Assembly (NCBI GenBank): GCA_003427395.1 | Contig: BFEA01000001.1 | Span: 6,709,878-6,736,542, forward strand | Origin: Chara braunii | Taxonomy: Eukaryota; Streptophyta; Charophyceae; Charales; Characeae | Length of the DNA: 26,665 bases | Direction: 5' to 3' | In this document: piece after piece, positions 9,336-19,261 of the stretch | Layout of the letters: each line of letters opens with the position of its first letter | Position numbering within the stretch: the stretch's first letter is position 1 | Program-made: the position numbers and the translations under genes | The notes under the pieces: generated by a model | Told to the model about the DNA's origin: nothing | Seen by the model: the letters and a program-made list of their open reading frames with translations, nothing else | Database searches by the model: none

Positions 9336-9825
9336 TACAAGGTGCGCAAGCAAAGGACACGGAAGGCACCGGCAGCGGAAGGGTGGCAAGGCAGCAGAGC
9401 AGTGAAGCGCAAGGCAGCATCAACAGCACGAACGCACCACATAGCAAACACAGCAGCCTGCCAAGAGCAACCTGCGAAGCAAGTTGGACAAGGCAGCGGC
9501 GGAGCGCAGACGAGGCAGTCCACACTCAAACACGGAGCAAAGCGGCACATGACCTAATCACACCACGGGTGAACCCCGCAGACTGTTGGTTCCCACCACC
9601 AACTGACCCAGGGAGTCACTCCGAAGAACATCCATCATCACCCACAGGGCAGACAGACATCCCAAACTGAGTGGTCCCCCTAGGAGTGTTGTAGCTAGTC
9701 CAAATGTGGAATGACCGACTGTTTGCAACTGCTTAACAGTGCTCAGTTGGGCAGACAAAAAAACTAGAAAAAAATTGGAGAAAGACGCAAAGACAAACAT
9801 ACCAAAAACTGATCGTTTGTTTGTT
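9336..9825. other. No gene seen
   Basis: Sequence between the 84-bp repeat and the large microsatellite. CCTAGGAGTGTTGTAG at about 9680-9695 resembles CCTAGGGTGTTGTAGA near 12556, possibly a shared retroelement end. Confidence 0.4.
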
Positions 9826-10379
<554 letters not shown>

Positions 10380-10900
10380 AAGGGAGATTGATGGAGGAGA
10401 AGGGGGGAGGGAGCCTATGGAGGGAGGAGGGACGTTACGGCAGATGGAGCCGAAGCATTCCCAAAAAAAACAAGAAAAAACGACGATGATTTGTTGATGA
10501 AGCGCTATGGCAAAGGAAGAAACAAGGAGGAAGAAGAGGAGAAGAAGAAGAAGAAGAAGAAGAAGAATCGACAATAAGAAAGAGAAGAAGAAAAAGAACC
10601 ACCGATAAATAAGAAGAAGAAGACGAAGAAGAAAACGAAGAAACGGCAAAGAAGAACACGAAGAAGAAACGGCAAAGAAGAACACGAAGAAGAAACGGCA
10701 AAGAAGAAAAAGAAGAAGAAGACAAAGAAACGACGAAGAAGGAAAATAGCACTACGAAATGGGGGGGAAGAAGCAAAGGGAGAAGAATGAGACAAAACGA
10801 AGAAGAAGAAACGGAGACGTACTAGAGATGAACAAGAAATGAAGAAGTAGAAGAAGAAGAGGGAGAAGAACAACAACAAAAAGAAGAAGAAGAAGAAAAA
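10380..10900. repeat. Purine-rich GAA/GAAACGGCAAA repeat block
   Basis: About 520 bp with nearly all purine on the plus strand. It includes (GAA)n runs near 10530-10565 and a repeated GAAGAAACGGCAAAGAAGAA unit near 10625-10700. It ends exactly at a good minus-strand splice donor, so it may be the first part of an intron. Ser/Phe/Leu minus-strand frames here are low complexity. Confidence 0.85.
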
Positions 10901-10906
10901 ACTTAC

Positions 10907-11134
10907 CTGAGTGGCGATGGCGTCTTCAGCGGGGGTGAGGAGGATGGCGCGGCCAGAGGGTGGCAGAGTGACGACAACGACGATGGTTCGGCAGGGCGAT
11001 GACGATGATGCTGCGGATGACCACAGAAGGGCGACAACGACGTCGTTGACAACAGCGAGGTAACAATGAACTGGCACCGGGGGGTAGGGCGGAGGGCGCA
11101 GGGCCACGTGGTAAATCCCAAGATTCGAATTCAA
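10907..11134 (-). CDS. Possible 5' exon with strong splice donor, unrecognised
   Basis: A minus-strand frame begins with ATG at 11134 and reads about 76 codons (MNSNLGIYHVALRPPPYPP..., ending ...TPAEDAIATQ) up to CAG, followed by GTAAGT at 10906-10901, a full match to the eukaryotic 5' splice consensus. Beyond the donor the strand is a long pyrimidine tract. The exon is Ser/Val/Pro-rich and shows no domain I know. A second frame from 11121 is also open, so the reading frame is uncertain. A chance donor beside a GAA repeat is quite possible; treat as a candidate only. Confidence 0.2.
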
Positions 11135-11662
11135 ATTCTTGGGACTTTCGTGCCGTCGATCAACGGTCCAGGCGCAAAAAAGAAAACAACAAAATGCCCC
11201 GGCCTGAGCGGCCTCCTAATTGAGGCCGCAGTGAGATTTCCTTTCGCTCCGGCCCTCTTGTCCGTGTAGCAGGGTTTTGGGTGGTGGCGCTGGGGGGGCC
11301 CGGGTGGGGGGGGGGGGGGGGGTTGCACGGCCGGGTGCCCCAAGCGCCCTTCTGGGGGACCTGGGTTGGCCTGTGCGCCTGTTCTGGAAAGCTAGGTGCT
11401 TGCCAATTTTATACATGTAGTACACCCATGTTATGATTTCGGGAGACTTCCATGTACAGGAAATGCATCCATCAAGGGTTAAAAATAGCAATGTGATTGT
11501 GCTAGTAACTGACATACTTTTTGCAGCCTTAGGCAGAATGCTCAACCTCAGGCTACAGTCCACGTGTGGCTAGCAATTGGCAGAGAAATATCGGTTCCTA
11601 TTTTACTTAGCCAGCATACAACCACTGGTGTCTACAGAGGCAGACCCACCTTTTGATACCAT
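11135..11662. other. No gene; GC-rich stretch with a long G tract
   Basis: Includes GGCCTGAGCGGCCTCCTAAT (about 11201) and a GC-rich stretch with a run of about 15 G near 11307-11322 next to CCGGGTGCCCC. It is similar in composition to the GC blocks of the composite repeats but lacks their conserved motif. Confidence 0.45.
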
Positions 11663-11807
11663 GGGCCTCACTCCACCACACAACCCTCTACATGTGTTTG
11701 GAGCTCAAAATCCTCTAGATACACTCAGAGTGTTGGACTCCTCCAAACGCATCTGGTCCTGAAAGGTGTCCCAATGCAAGAAGACTGTTGGGTAGTGGAG
11801 CGAGACC
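11663..11807. mobile_element. MITE family B, copy 1 (145 bp)
   Basis: The ends are inverted: GGGCCTCACTCCACCACAC at the left, and GGTCTCGCTCCACTACCC as the reverse complement of the right end. The element at 23705-23849 has the same ends, the same length of 145 bp and related interior sequence in the opposite orientation (for example a CCCAATGCA block). No coding capacity. Copy 1 has no clear target duplication; copy 2 does. Confidence 0.8.
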
Positions 11808-12528
11808 GTATGTCAATGTTGAAAACTGCAAATCTGGCACGTTATGCTTACTTAGCACAAGTGTGGCACGACTGACAAGGTTCGTGTTAGCGTAGCTCAC
11901 ACATTGCCCCAATGGGGCATCCGTTTTCTTGCTGGGAGTGAACTTTCACACCATCATTTCTCTGTAACAGAAGATCAGACAAGAACTTCCACTATCAGGC
12001 AGCACCTAACAGGAATGACAGTGCTGAAGGCCCCAAGGGTCAGACATAAGGGGTGCTATTTCCATGCTCAGAAAGCATGAATATGCTCCCAAACTGGCTA
12101 GTTTGAGTGCCAGCTCAGCACAAAGGCCCCAAATACAGCAAACATTGGGGCATGTTCTAAGTGAGGTAGCAGCCTGGTTGGCAAATCTCAATAATGCTGA
12201 ATTTGGCTATGATGTGTTGGTATGACATTACCTCCTAATCTTTCGCCTTTGAGGAGGGCATTATACTTCCTTCCAGAGAGGACTGCTGCTCTACAGACAG
12301 CAAACATCATTTTCACTATTTCAGGAAAAGATGCATCAAAACAGTGTGGACATACTCTCCGTCCATCGCCTGGATAGTTTCCTTAGTTTGCTCAAGTGCC
12401 CCCATCAAACGACAAAAACAAGAAATGGCAACCTGTCCATCATAGTGCACCTGTGCTGCATGCAACCAGATCGATCCACAGACCAGGTGTTGGAGCAAAG
12501 ACGGCAAAGCCCAAGGCCATCATCGCAT
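11808..12528. other. No gene seen
   Basis: Non-repetitive sequence of ordinary composition. Open frames are short and give no recognisable protein. Confidence 0.5.
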
Positions 12529-12550
12529 TTTTTTTTTTTTTTTTTTTTTT
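12529..12550 (-). repeat. Poly(T) run, possibly a minus-strand retroelement tail
   Basis: About 22 uninterrupted T residues. On the minus strand the preceding sequence (...ACAACACCCTAGGCAGT) then runs into poly(A), as at a SINE or processed-pseudogene 3' end. I could not identify a head in the 12551-12850 region. Confidence 0.5.
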
Positions 12551-13233
12551 ACTGCCTAGGGTGTTGTAGAGGCCAAGGACCAGACCCGCGGTGATTGCTG
12601 GCAGCGGCAGCCAGCAATGCCAGAATTAGCCCTGGTAGAAAAGGTTGCTCCACGGTAAAGGTCAGCAGATCCGTGGTTAGAATGAACTTCACCAGTTTCA
12701 GAATAAGGTTCCTGCTCCATAAGCACCAGCGGGTCCTCGCCCTACGAGAGAAGTCAGAACATCGGGAGCTAAACAGATGCACCCTTGACTGCATGGTGGG
12801 CTCAACCCTACTGGGTCTTCGTCACCAGTCGGGCAGTCGCGGATAGGTTTCCTGCATTTTTGTTTTTCCCTCCCGCTTATTCTTTGTGTGCACAAAAGAA
12901 GAAAAGAGTCCACACTAGTGCAAATTACAATTCAAACACAACGGCAACCAGCCCCCACGTAATCTGACCTCTGCAGGGCCCACAGTTTGGCTGACTGGTA
13001 GACAGAATAGGATATGGGACGCTGTGCAGAGAAGTCCCTGTCTGATCGAGCAGATGGGAAAGCTTCCAAAAATCAACGAGCTAGGGGCTTTGTAAGAATA
13101 AGAACCTCTATCCAGACTGCTCAACGGGAGACTGTGCAAAAGAAGTCAACAGAATCCCTTGGTGATGTCACAGACCGACGAAGAGGCCTGCGGCTCTCCT
13201 ACGCACATATTGATTTGGTGGCTGAAGACTACA
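12551..13233. other. No defensible gene
   Basis: Open frames of 60-85 codons occur on both strands. A plus-strand frame from 13014 runs for 168 codons into the 149-bp duplication. It is not low-complexity, but I know no homologous family. Confidence 0.35.
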
Positions 13234-13535
13234 CCATATACTGTGACAGAGGATCAAGCACCATCATTGCTGCCTTTTGCACCGAAGACGATGAGCACAG
13301 AAATGGCATCAATTGGCCCAATTGCCCGTATCAGGGGAAGAGCGCACTCAAGAGCCTATGGACAGAATGTTCTTTGTATATCCCATATACTGTGACAGAG
13401 GATCAAGCACCATCGTTGCTGCCTTTTGCACTGAAGATAATGAGCACAAATATAGCATCAATTGGGCCCATTGCCCATACGAGGGGAAGAGCGCACTCAA
13501 GAGCCTATGCATGTGCATAATGTTCTTTGTATATC
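13234..13535 (+). repeat. 149-bp tandem duplication with a shared Cys-containing reading frame
   Basis: Copy 1 starts at 13234 and copy 2 at 13383; copy 2 has a short insertion near 13510. In each copy one frame reads YCDRGSSTI(I/V)AAFCTED, then INW and CPY, then GKSALKSL. Because 149 is not a multiple of three, the two frames are not in register, so this is not a simple two-repeat protein. Between copies I count about 12 codon differences, about 8 of them amino-acid changing, which looks like neutral drift. It could be a duplicated exon or just duplicated intergenic DNA. Family unknown. Confidence 0.85.
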
Positions 13536-14559
13536 ATGCACAACCCATGAACTTTTGAAATGCAGACCCAAATTCGCATCCAGATGCAACCAGATGACCA
13601 AAATAAAATTGATATGAATTCCCTGCGGCTATCAGCTCAACAATATCTCAAGGCCGTCGCCCTTCAAACCACCACTACCTTTCGTAGGCAAACTCTAAAC
13701 AAAATACCGTACACAGTTTTCTTCGCAGGCCCAGCGCCACCGGACCAAAATGGCTGGTGTGCTAGTCAAAAGAAAGAAAAAAAAAAAAAAAGTTGTGCTG
13801 GTGCTTCGACAAACCTTTCCGCCTCGGAAAAAAAGACACTCGGAAGTAGTGGTGGTTTTCTTTTTATAAAAAAATGAAAGAAAAGAAAGAAAAGAAAGGG
13901 GCATCTGGTCGATTTCCTTTTCCAATCGCCTTCATTGTGACAATGCTACCTGGCTTAGCGCCCGCACAAAAAAGAGAACAATCAAAACCAAACAAACTTG
14001 TCCCAACGCTGGAAACAACGAATGGCTCCTAGGGGGCCTGCTGTGAAAAAAACGGCTGCCAACCAAAAAAATGACGACTCCTACAATCGGACAGCGTCCT
14101 CTCGCTGATATTCCTGGCCGTCCTTTCACAGATATTCCTTCCCATCCACGGCCATCGTTTGCCCTCTCCAGTGCATGCTGCACTCTCCTTCGCCAGTGCA
14201 CAATGAACAGTTTGGTGGAAAACCCCTCTCTGCACATGCTGGGCCATCCATCTTGCTGATCCAAGAGCCTTCGCCAGAACTTCCCACTCGCATTTGGCAC
14301 GCAACTTGCCATTCATGTTGGCCCACGGCCCATACTCCTTTACTGTTAGGATGCAGAGTACACATCAAAGCTCAGGCCAGGGCCATGATTGCAGCTCGCT
14401 AAGCATTCTATTCTAGTCCTACAGCTGCATTCGAGTTATCCCAGACGCATCGGAGGGAAACGGGTCAAGTGCAGAGGCAAGGGATCAAACAACTGTCTAC
14501 TGCACTCACGCGGGCTGACAGCAAAATCGATCACAGGTTTCAGGTAGGGTTGAACCGAG
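13536..14559. other. No defensible gene
   Basis: Contains poly(A)-rich DNA at about 13775-13790 and 13865-13900. Minus-strand frames at 14316-14029 and 14312-13932 are moderately long and not low-complexity, but unrecognised. CAAGGGATCAAAC near 14480 resembles an inverted box B, without further tRNA structure. Confidence 0.4.
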
Positions 14560-14609
14560 CTTCGGTGGTGTAGAAAGCACTCAAGAACTTCGGTGGTGTG
14601 GCAAGCACT
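14560..14609. repeat. 28-bp tandem duplication
   Basis: CTTCGGTGGTGTAGAAAGCA at 14560 and CTTCGGTGGTGTGGCAAGCA at 14588, two copies with a period of 28. The unit faintly resembles a tRNA D-arm. Confidence 0.85.
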
Positions 14610-15241
14610 GACGAGATGGGCCCCATATCCGCAGCTGCTGATCCCACACCCCCAGACCAGCCGTATGCTGCGGCAGACATGCCAACCAGAAACCGATGTG
14701 TAGCATAGTTACAAGGAGGACAAGTGAGAGGGAAAGATAGGGAGAGGGTAGTCGTACTATAGGTAGACTAACGAATACCATAACGTTAAAGAAATAGAAT
14801 AGGGAGGGGAGTGTGTGAGGGCCGGAAGGGAGTAAAATGAAAAAAGCTGGGGTGAAACCGTAAAAGTGCACAGAAAGAAGGAAGGTGTCAACGAGTAGAA
14901 AGGGTACAATGAAACTGAGGACACAAGGCGGAAGGCCAATGTTGAAAAATACACTAATCAAATCGGAAAGCCACACAACGTCATGACAAGGTGCAGTGGA
15001 GACAACAAAGGTGGAAAGCGTAGTAGTAGGCTAAAAAATTGCCTGAGGTGCGTAGGAAAGTAACCAAAGAGGGGAAGGAAAGCAACAAATAAAACGTAGG
15101 GAAACCATTGGAGGACGGCCACATGCACGCGGGAACTGGCACCAAGCGGTGTGTGAGGCTGCCAGGCACACCTCCCTCGCGCCTCACCGTTCAAAGGATG
15201 CATCTGCTGTGTGCCTGGCGAAAGCGGCTAACGCAACAAGG
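14610..15241 (-). other. Hydrophobic minus-strand open frames, doubtful
   Basis: Two overlapping minus-strand frames, 15203-14958 (81 codons) and 14976-14581 (131 codons), encode Phe/Leu/Ser-rich hydrophobic peptides. The strand is pyrimidine-rich, which alone produces such residues. No conserved membrane-protein motif is visible. I treat this as non-genic. Confidence 0.3.
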
Positions 15242-15371
15242 GTGGCTGGACTTTTTCCTTTCGCCAGTCTTTCTTTCTCTTCTTGTTGTCATCTTTGAAT
15301 AAACATGTGGCTGGACTTTTTCCTTTCGCCAGTCTTTCTTTCTCTTCTTGTTGTCATCTTTGAATAAACAT
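15242..15371 (+). repeat. Exact 65-bp tandem duplication, each copy ending in AATAAA
   Basis: 15242-15306 and 15307-15371 are identical. Each ends TTTGAATAAACAT, with the polyadenylation-type hexamer AATAAA at 15298 and 15363. The pair lies 25 bp before the N gap, so an unresolved contig overlap is as likely as a real duplication. Confidence 0.97.
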
Positions 15372-15396
15372 GCTTGCCGGGGATGAGCAACCGAAC

Positions 15397-15492
15397 NNNN
15401 NNNNNNNNNNNNNNNNNNNNNNNNNNNNNNNNNNNNNNNNNNNNNNNNNNNNNNNNNNNNNNNNNNNNNNNNNNNNNNNNNNNNNNNNNNNN
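15397..15492. other. Assembly gap (96 N)
   Basis: A run of N only. Frames reported across it are meaningless. Two more N bases occur at 21958 and 21961, next to a C run. Confidence 1.
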
Positions 15493-15525
15493 ACCGTCAT
15501 TTTTTCAATTGAACGTCTACACTCA

Positions 15526-15641
15526 GGGCGTACTCACACTAGCAGTATCTCAAATTTATCTGACCACATTCAAGCCATACCTGGATGTATCTGGCCACAG
15601 TTCCGTCCAAAAATACGTAAAAACGTAGTGTGAGTATGCCC
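15526..15641. mobile_element. MITE family A, copy 1 (116 bp) with TCA target duplication
   Basis: The left end is GGGCGTACTCACACTA and the right end TAGTGTGAGTATGCCC, inverted repeats with one mismatch. TCA lies on both sides (15523-15525 and 15642-15644), a 3-bp target duplication. Three-base duplications with ends starting GG are typical of PIF/Harbinger-type elements, so that superfamily is my inference. The second copy is at 23953-24052. No coding capacity. Confidence 0.85.
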
Positions 15642-15644
15642 TCA

Positions 15645-16547
15645 CACAGTCAAATACGTGACGGAAAAAGCTCTAAGACCCTTGCAGCCTTGGCAGAGCG
15701 GCTCTACATTGTCTGTTTTCTGCTGATGCTTCCAGGCTGAGACGAACTGTTCTAGATTGGGGTGTTGATCAGAGATACGGGGCCCACGCCATTATTTCTC
15801 AACTTGTGTACGTGGAACAGTACCCCTGGATCCAATGGCCGAGCACCATTCTGCTGCACATGACGTGGAAAGATACATCGCCATGATTTTTGTCTTATGT
15901 TCATGACGAGAGTTGTGGAGTGACCAATAGATATGCATTCGAGAAATGATTGCTCATAGGAAGAGCCTTTTTTCCCTTTCCGTTCCTTCCCCTCCACGGA
16001 GGAACTAGGCAAGCACACAGGTGGGCGGCTCAACAAGGCAGACAACAGGGCGTTATTGGGCCTCACCACACCTCACTCGAAGCTGGCATTATCCAGAGCA
16101 GACGCACAGCTACGCTAGCTCTCAAATCCCAACCAGGAAAAGAAAAATCAGGATCTCTAAGAAACATTATTTCCGGAGCACTCTCAAAAACAAGCTGGAG
16201 CAGCAGCTCGCTGCTGGTTGGATTTCACGAGAAAGTGCTTCCTGCTGCTCTCCAAGGTGCCTCTAATTCTCGTGCGTCTGGCTCGTCGTGACCATCCTGC
16301 TAACTCTTTTGAAGGGCAACGGACTTGAGATGTATCCGGCAATATCCTGCGATAAATATGACCGGTCCAGGTATCAATGTGCAGATTCTCTTGTTTGAAG
16401 AGCCCAAGAACCACAAATCTAGGCTTTAGCCCTAGACGGACGTGAGTACCTATAGCACCGACGGTCCAGCCTCTGTGTGCACCTAGCACAGGCCCCGATC
16501 AAGGCATTTAGCTCGGCCTGACCACATCCTTTTTTTTTGGAAAGCTG
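15645..16547. other. No defensible gene
   Basis: A plus-strand segment at about 16090-16260 reads basic, non-repetitive peptide (TRKRKIRISKKHYF, then KNKLEQQLAAGW), and the minus strand is also open (16489-16184). I recognise neither. Confidence 0.35.
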
Positions 16548-16610
16548 GCTACAGTCTTTTGGTGGCCAGCAGCACCTGCTGGAAAATGTGTCCAGCATCC
16601 CTTTCAACAT
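16548..16610 (+). repeat. Dispersed ~55-bp repeat, copy 3
   Basis: TGGCCAGCAGCACCTGCTGG then GTCCAGCATCCC, matching copies at 1318-1376 (minus) and 2668-2725 (plus). This is the most diverged of the three at its left end. Confidence 0.5.
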
Positions 16611-17352
16611 CTTGCATTTTTTTCCCTTTTTCTTTTTCTCAACATCTTGCTTTGATATCATATTGACTCTGTCTGTTCTAAATCGGGGTGGATAAGAGAT
16701 GTCCTGACTGGAGATATCGCTTTGGTTCAAATATCCGTTTATTCAGCATCACAGAGACGGAAGTTCAGGGTAAGGGAGATTGCAGAGCTAGTCATTGGCA
16801 GCCATAGGCTGTGGGGTTTGTATATTCAGTACCTTAAACCACCAGGACTTCCTAAAGTCGTGCCCGCTAACAAGCCACGATTTTAGGAAACATACGGGCC
16901 AGTACAGGAGGGCCCAAATTCATCCAACTAGACACGTTTCTACTCTATTTTTTTCGGCGGCCAATAGCTGGGCCAAGTACTGCTGGTTTAAGTGTCAGAA
17001 TCAGATCCAGGTTATTTCGACCGATGGCATGCAGTAAATCCACCGGCAAAGCTTCACCAGAGCAATCAATGCTGCATTGGCCTATCGACATACCTTCTGA
17101 AACTGGAGGCTGGGCCCGCTTGGGCCCACTTCCCAGCATGTGCCACTCCCCACAACTAGAATGGAGCCAGTTTTATTGCAAAAGAAAATGAGATATCCCC
17201 ACGGACTAGCTGACTTAAGCCTTCCCCCTCGTACAAGCCCTGCACCCTCAGCTATCATCGACCTGCGTAGGGCTAACCAGTATCCACAGAGGGCCACGAT
17301 CAACCCCCCCATCTTTCAAGTGCAACTCACGCATGCAATCACGAGCTACCAT
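16611..17352. other. No gene seen
   Basis: TTAAACCACCAGGACTTCC at about 16834-16852 matches TTAAACCACCAGTACTTCC at 873-891. The rest is anonymous. Confidence 0.45.
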
Positions 17353-17828
17353 CTTCACCCGAAAATAACACCCGGGTGTTATAGTCAACTTTCCCTTAAA
17401 AAATCAGATTTTTGTTCTTACTCCCTTTTTTTTCCAAATATTTCGAGTAGAACGCCCGGGGTTCTACTTGTATGTCCAATGGACAGAGTGCCTTGTAGAG
17501 GGAGTATACATGTATTTTCAAGGGGTGTAAAGGGGGTATACATGTTTTTTAAAGGAGGTTGAAAGGGGTTTCGACTTCCAAGGGGTATGTTTTGGTATTA
17601 TTTTTTGTTTTCTTTTTTTTATTCCGAAATAAGAAGGAATTCTGAAGTGACCCTCAGCCAAAAGTTGGTTGCATTTCAATTCTAGACAACATACTTTTTT
17701 ACAGATTTTTTTTTTTTTTTTAAATGATTTTGGGGCCCCACCAAAGTTGCCGACGATTTACTAAATATGACGACCAGGCGTTAGCATTATATTTGCATAC
17801 AACGCCCGGGCGTTATTTTCGGGTGAAG
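17353..17828. mobile_element. 476-bp foldback element with CCCGGG palindromic ends
   Basis: The left end reads CTTCACCCGAAAATAAC then the palindrome AACACCCGGGTGTT. The right end is its reverse complement with two changes (AACGCCCGGGCGTT then ATTTTCGGGTGAAG). An internal hairpin, AGTAGAAC-GCCCGGG-GTTCTACT, lies at 17446-17468. Interior G-rich DNA with GGGGTGTAAAGGGGGTATAC and the block GTGACCCTCAGCCAAAAGT (17647-17665) is shared with the element at 7181-7617, which has the same proportions. No target duplication or coding sequence was seen. Confidence 0.83.
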
Positions 17829-17954
17829 TCGGTACTCAACTCTCCGGACTTCGTGAGCAATGTAGTAACGGTCCGGCCAAGACGAAGAACTTCGGGAGCC
17901 CATTGCTCTTTTTTATGTTTCGGAAAATTAGAAATCCCAGGTTGTACGTGTCAA

Positions 17955-18235
17955 GCGGCCTAGCTCACTTGGTTGAGCACGTAAGTGGTACACAAGAGGC
18001 CGTGCGTTCAATTCTCCACGTCATCCGTTCCATTCCCACGACCCCCAATGTGGCATACTTCGAGTTCACCGGCTGAGAAAGTCAGCTTGTCCCTCCGGGC
18101 TGGTTGGGGAAGTCGCCTGACTTTCCAGCGTGCGCCAGGTGTTAGGAGCTTGGGGTCTGTTGCCCCGCACAGAGCAGAGTTAGGTAGTAGTGGACCCATA
18201 ACCATCGGCTGGCTTAGCCCTGGTCAGTAGTTTAA
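17955..18235 (+). mobile_element. tRNA-derived SINE, family 1 copy B
   Basis: The tRNA-like head GGCCTAGCTCACTTGGTTGA continues with GCACGTAAGTGG; box B is GCGTTCAATTCTC near 18004. The body matches minus-strand 3535-3285 to GACCCATAACC at about 18192-18202. Beyond that the two diverge, so the shared SINE core is about 240 bp. The T-arm is damaged, so this is not a functional tRNA gene. Confidence 0.8.
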
Positions 18236-18834
18236 GGCTGTCCTCCTGTTCGATTGTACCCTGTTTAAACCTTAAAGCCTAGTTTAAGTGGGTGGATTTA
18301 GGGTGTGGTGTAGTTGGCCTTTCCTTCCCCCGTGCAAGGTAGTGTGAAGTGAAAAAAAGAGACAAAAAATATTGAGAGAACATAACAGCGTAGTAAAAAA
18401 TGTTCTGGGAAAAAAAAGAAAAAAAGAAAGCCCAGGTTGTTTAGACGCCAGGCCAGACATACGGAGGTCATAGTCATCAGTGAGCCATTGGTTGTCCTGA
18501 CAGTTATTTGAGAGACCACCTCCCTACCCATCCTCTCGTCAACGCACCCCTATTCCCACCATCCTACCTCAGTGTTAATCACTCAGGAATACCACCCCAG
18601 CATCTCAGGGGATGACTTAGACCAAACAGCACTTATAGGCACCAGGGACAAGCAGTTAACCCCGCCCAGTCCTAGTTGAAGCATGATCGGGCGAGCCTTG
18701 TCACGTTGGTTCTTCGCACGCCAAGGTCTAAGTAGTGTTTCTATCGGTCCCACATACTACCCTACCTCCTACCGAGCATATAACTGGGCATATCTGATAG
18801 CGCCCCCAAGCCCAGATCAAGCCTATGGCACCCC
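18236..18834. other. No gene seen
   Basis: Anonymous, moderately A-rich sequence between the SINE and the TA-flanked element. Confidence 0.45.
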
Positions 18835-19036
18835 TACAGTCTTCCCCCAAACAAAACGCACGTATGTACTATTCAACTTTCACTGAAAAAGTCAATTTCT
18901 CAGTGTTGCCCCCTCAAATCCAAATAGTACGCATGTATGTTCTATTCGAATAGCACACACGTGTGTTCTATTCGAACAGAAGGATGTTCTATTCCAACAG
19001 AAGGCTGGTGTGTGTTCTTGACACCTCCACAAGGTA

Positions 19037-19219
19037 ATGTCAGTTCCCAAGCCTCCCGGCAGAGGTCGACCTCCGAAACCTCAGATGCACTATCGAGTGC
19101 AGTTCGGTCATCATGTCGACCCAAAGGAGGACCATTGGTTCACAAGGGAAGAATTGATGAAGACTTCTCCACAGGTCATCTCTGGGTATAAAAGAAGACA
19201 AAGGAAAGCAGCTTGCTGA
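19037..19219 (+). pseudogene. Chromodomain fragment of a Ty3/gypsy chromovirus integrase
   Basis: A 60-codon frame ending at TGA. It has an AT-hook-like GRGRPPKP at residues 8-15, then a chromodomain-like pattern: HYRVQF at 18-23, KEDHW with Trp34, REEL at 37-40, and SPQVISGYKRR at 44-54. This spacing of aromatic, W-E/R-EL and Y matches the chromodomain found at the end of chromovirus integrase, which directs integration to chromatin marks. Upstream there is an in-frame stop and then subterminal repeats of the host element, so integrase itself is absent. The following purine-rich GGAGGAGGATCGA and then TGTCC resemble a polypurine tract and LTR start. A host chromodomain gene fragment is the alternative. 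Confidence 0.5.
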
Positions 19220-19261
19220 TAAAGGACTTCTCAGAGGACTCGAAGTAATGGAGGAGGATCG

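Noticed and set aside
8781-9525. Minus-strand Cys/Ala/Leu-rich frames up to 202 codons, membrane-protein-like
   Set aside because: Three overlapping frames on the same strand show the same composition, and the region contains an 84-bp tandem repeat. Compositional artefact is more likely.
13014-13520. 168-codon frame as a single gene
   Set aside because: It crosses a 149-bp duplication out of register, so the second copy is read in a different frame from the first; no homologous family known to me.
14581-15203. Hydrophobic minus-strand frames that could be a membrane protein
   Set aside because: The strand is pyrimidine-rich, the two frames are out of register, and no family pattern is visible.
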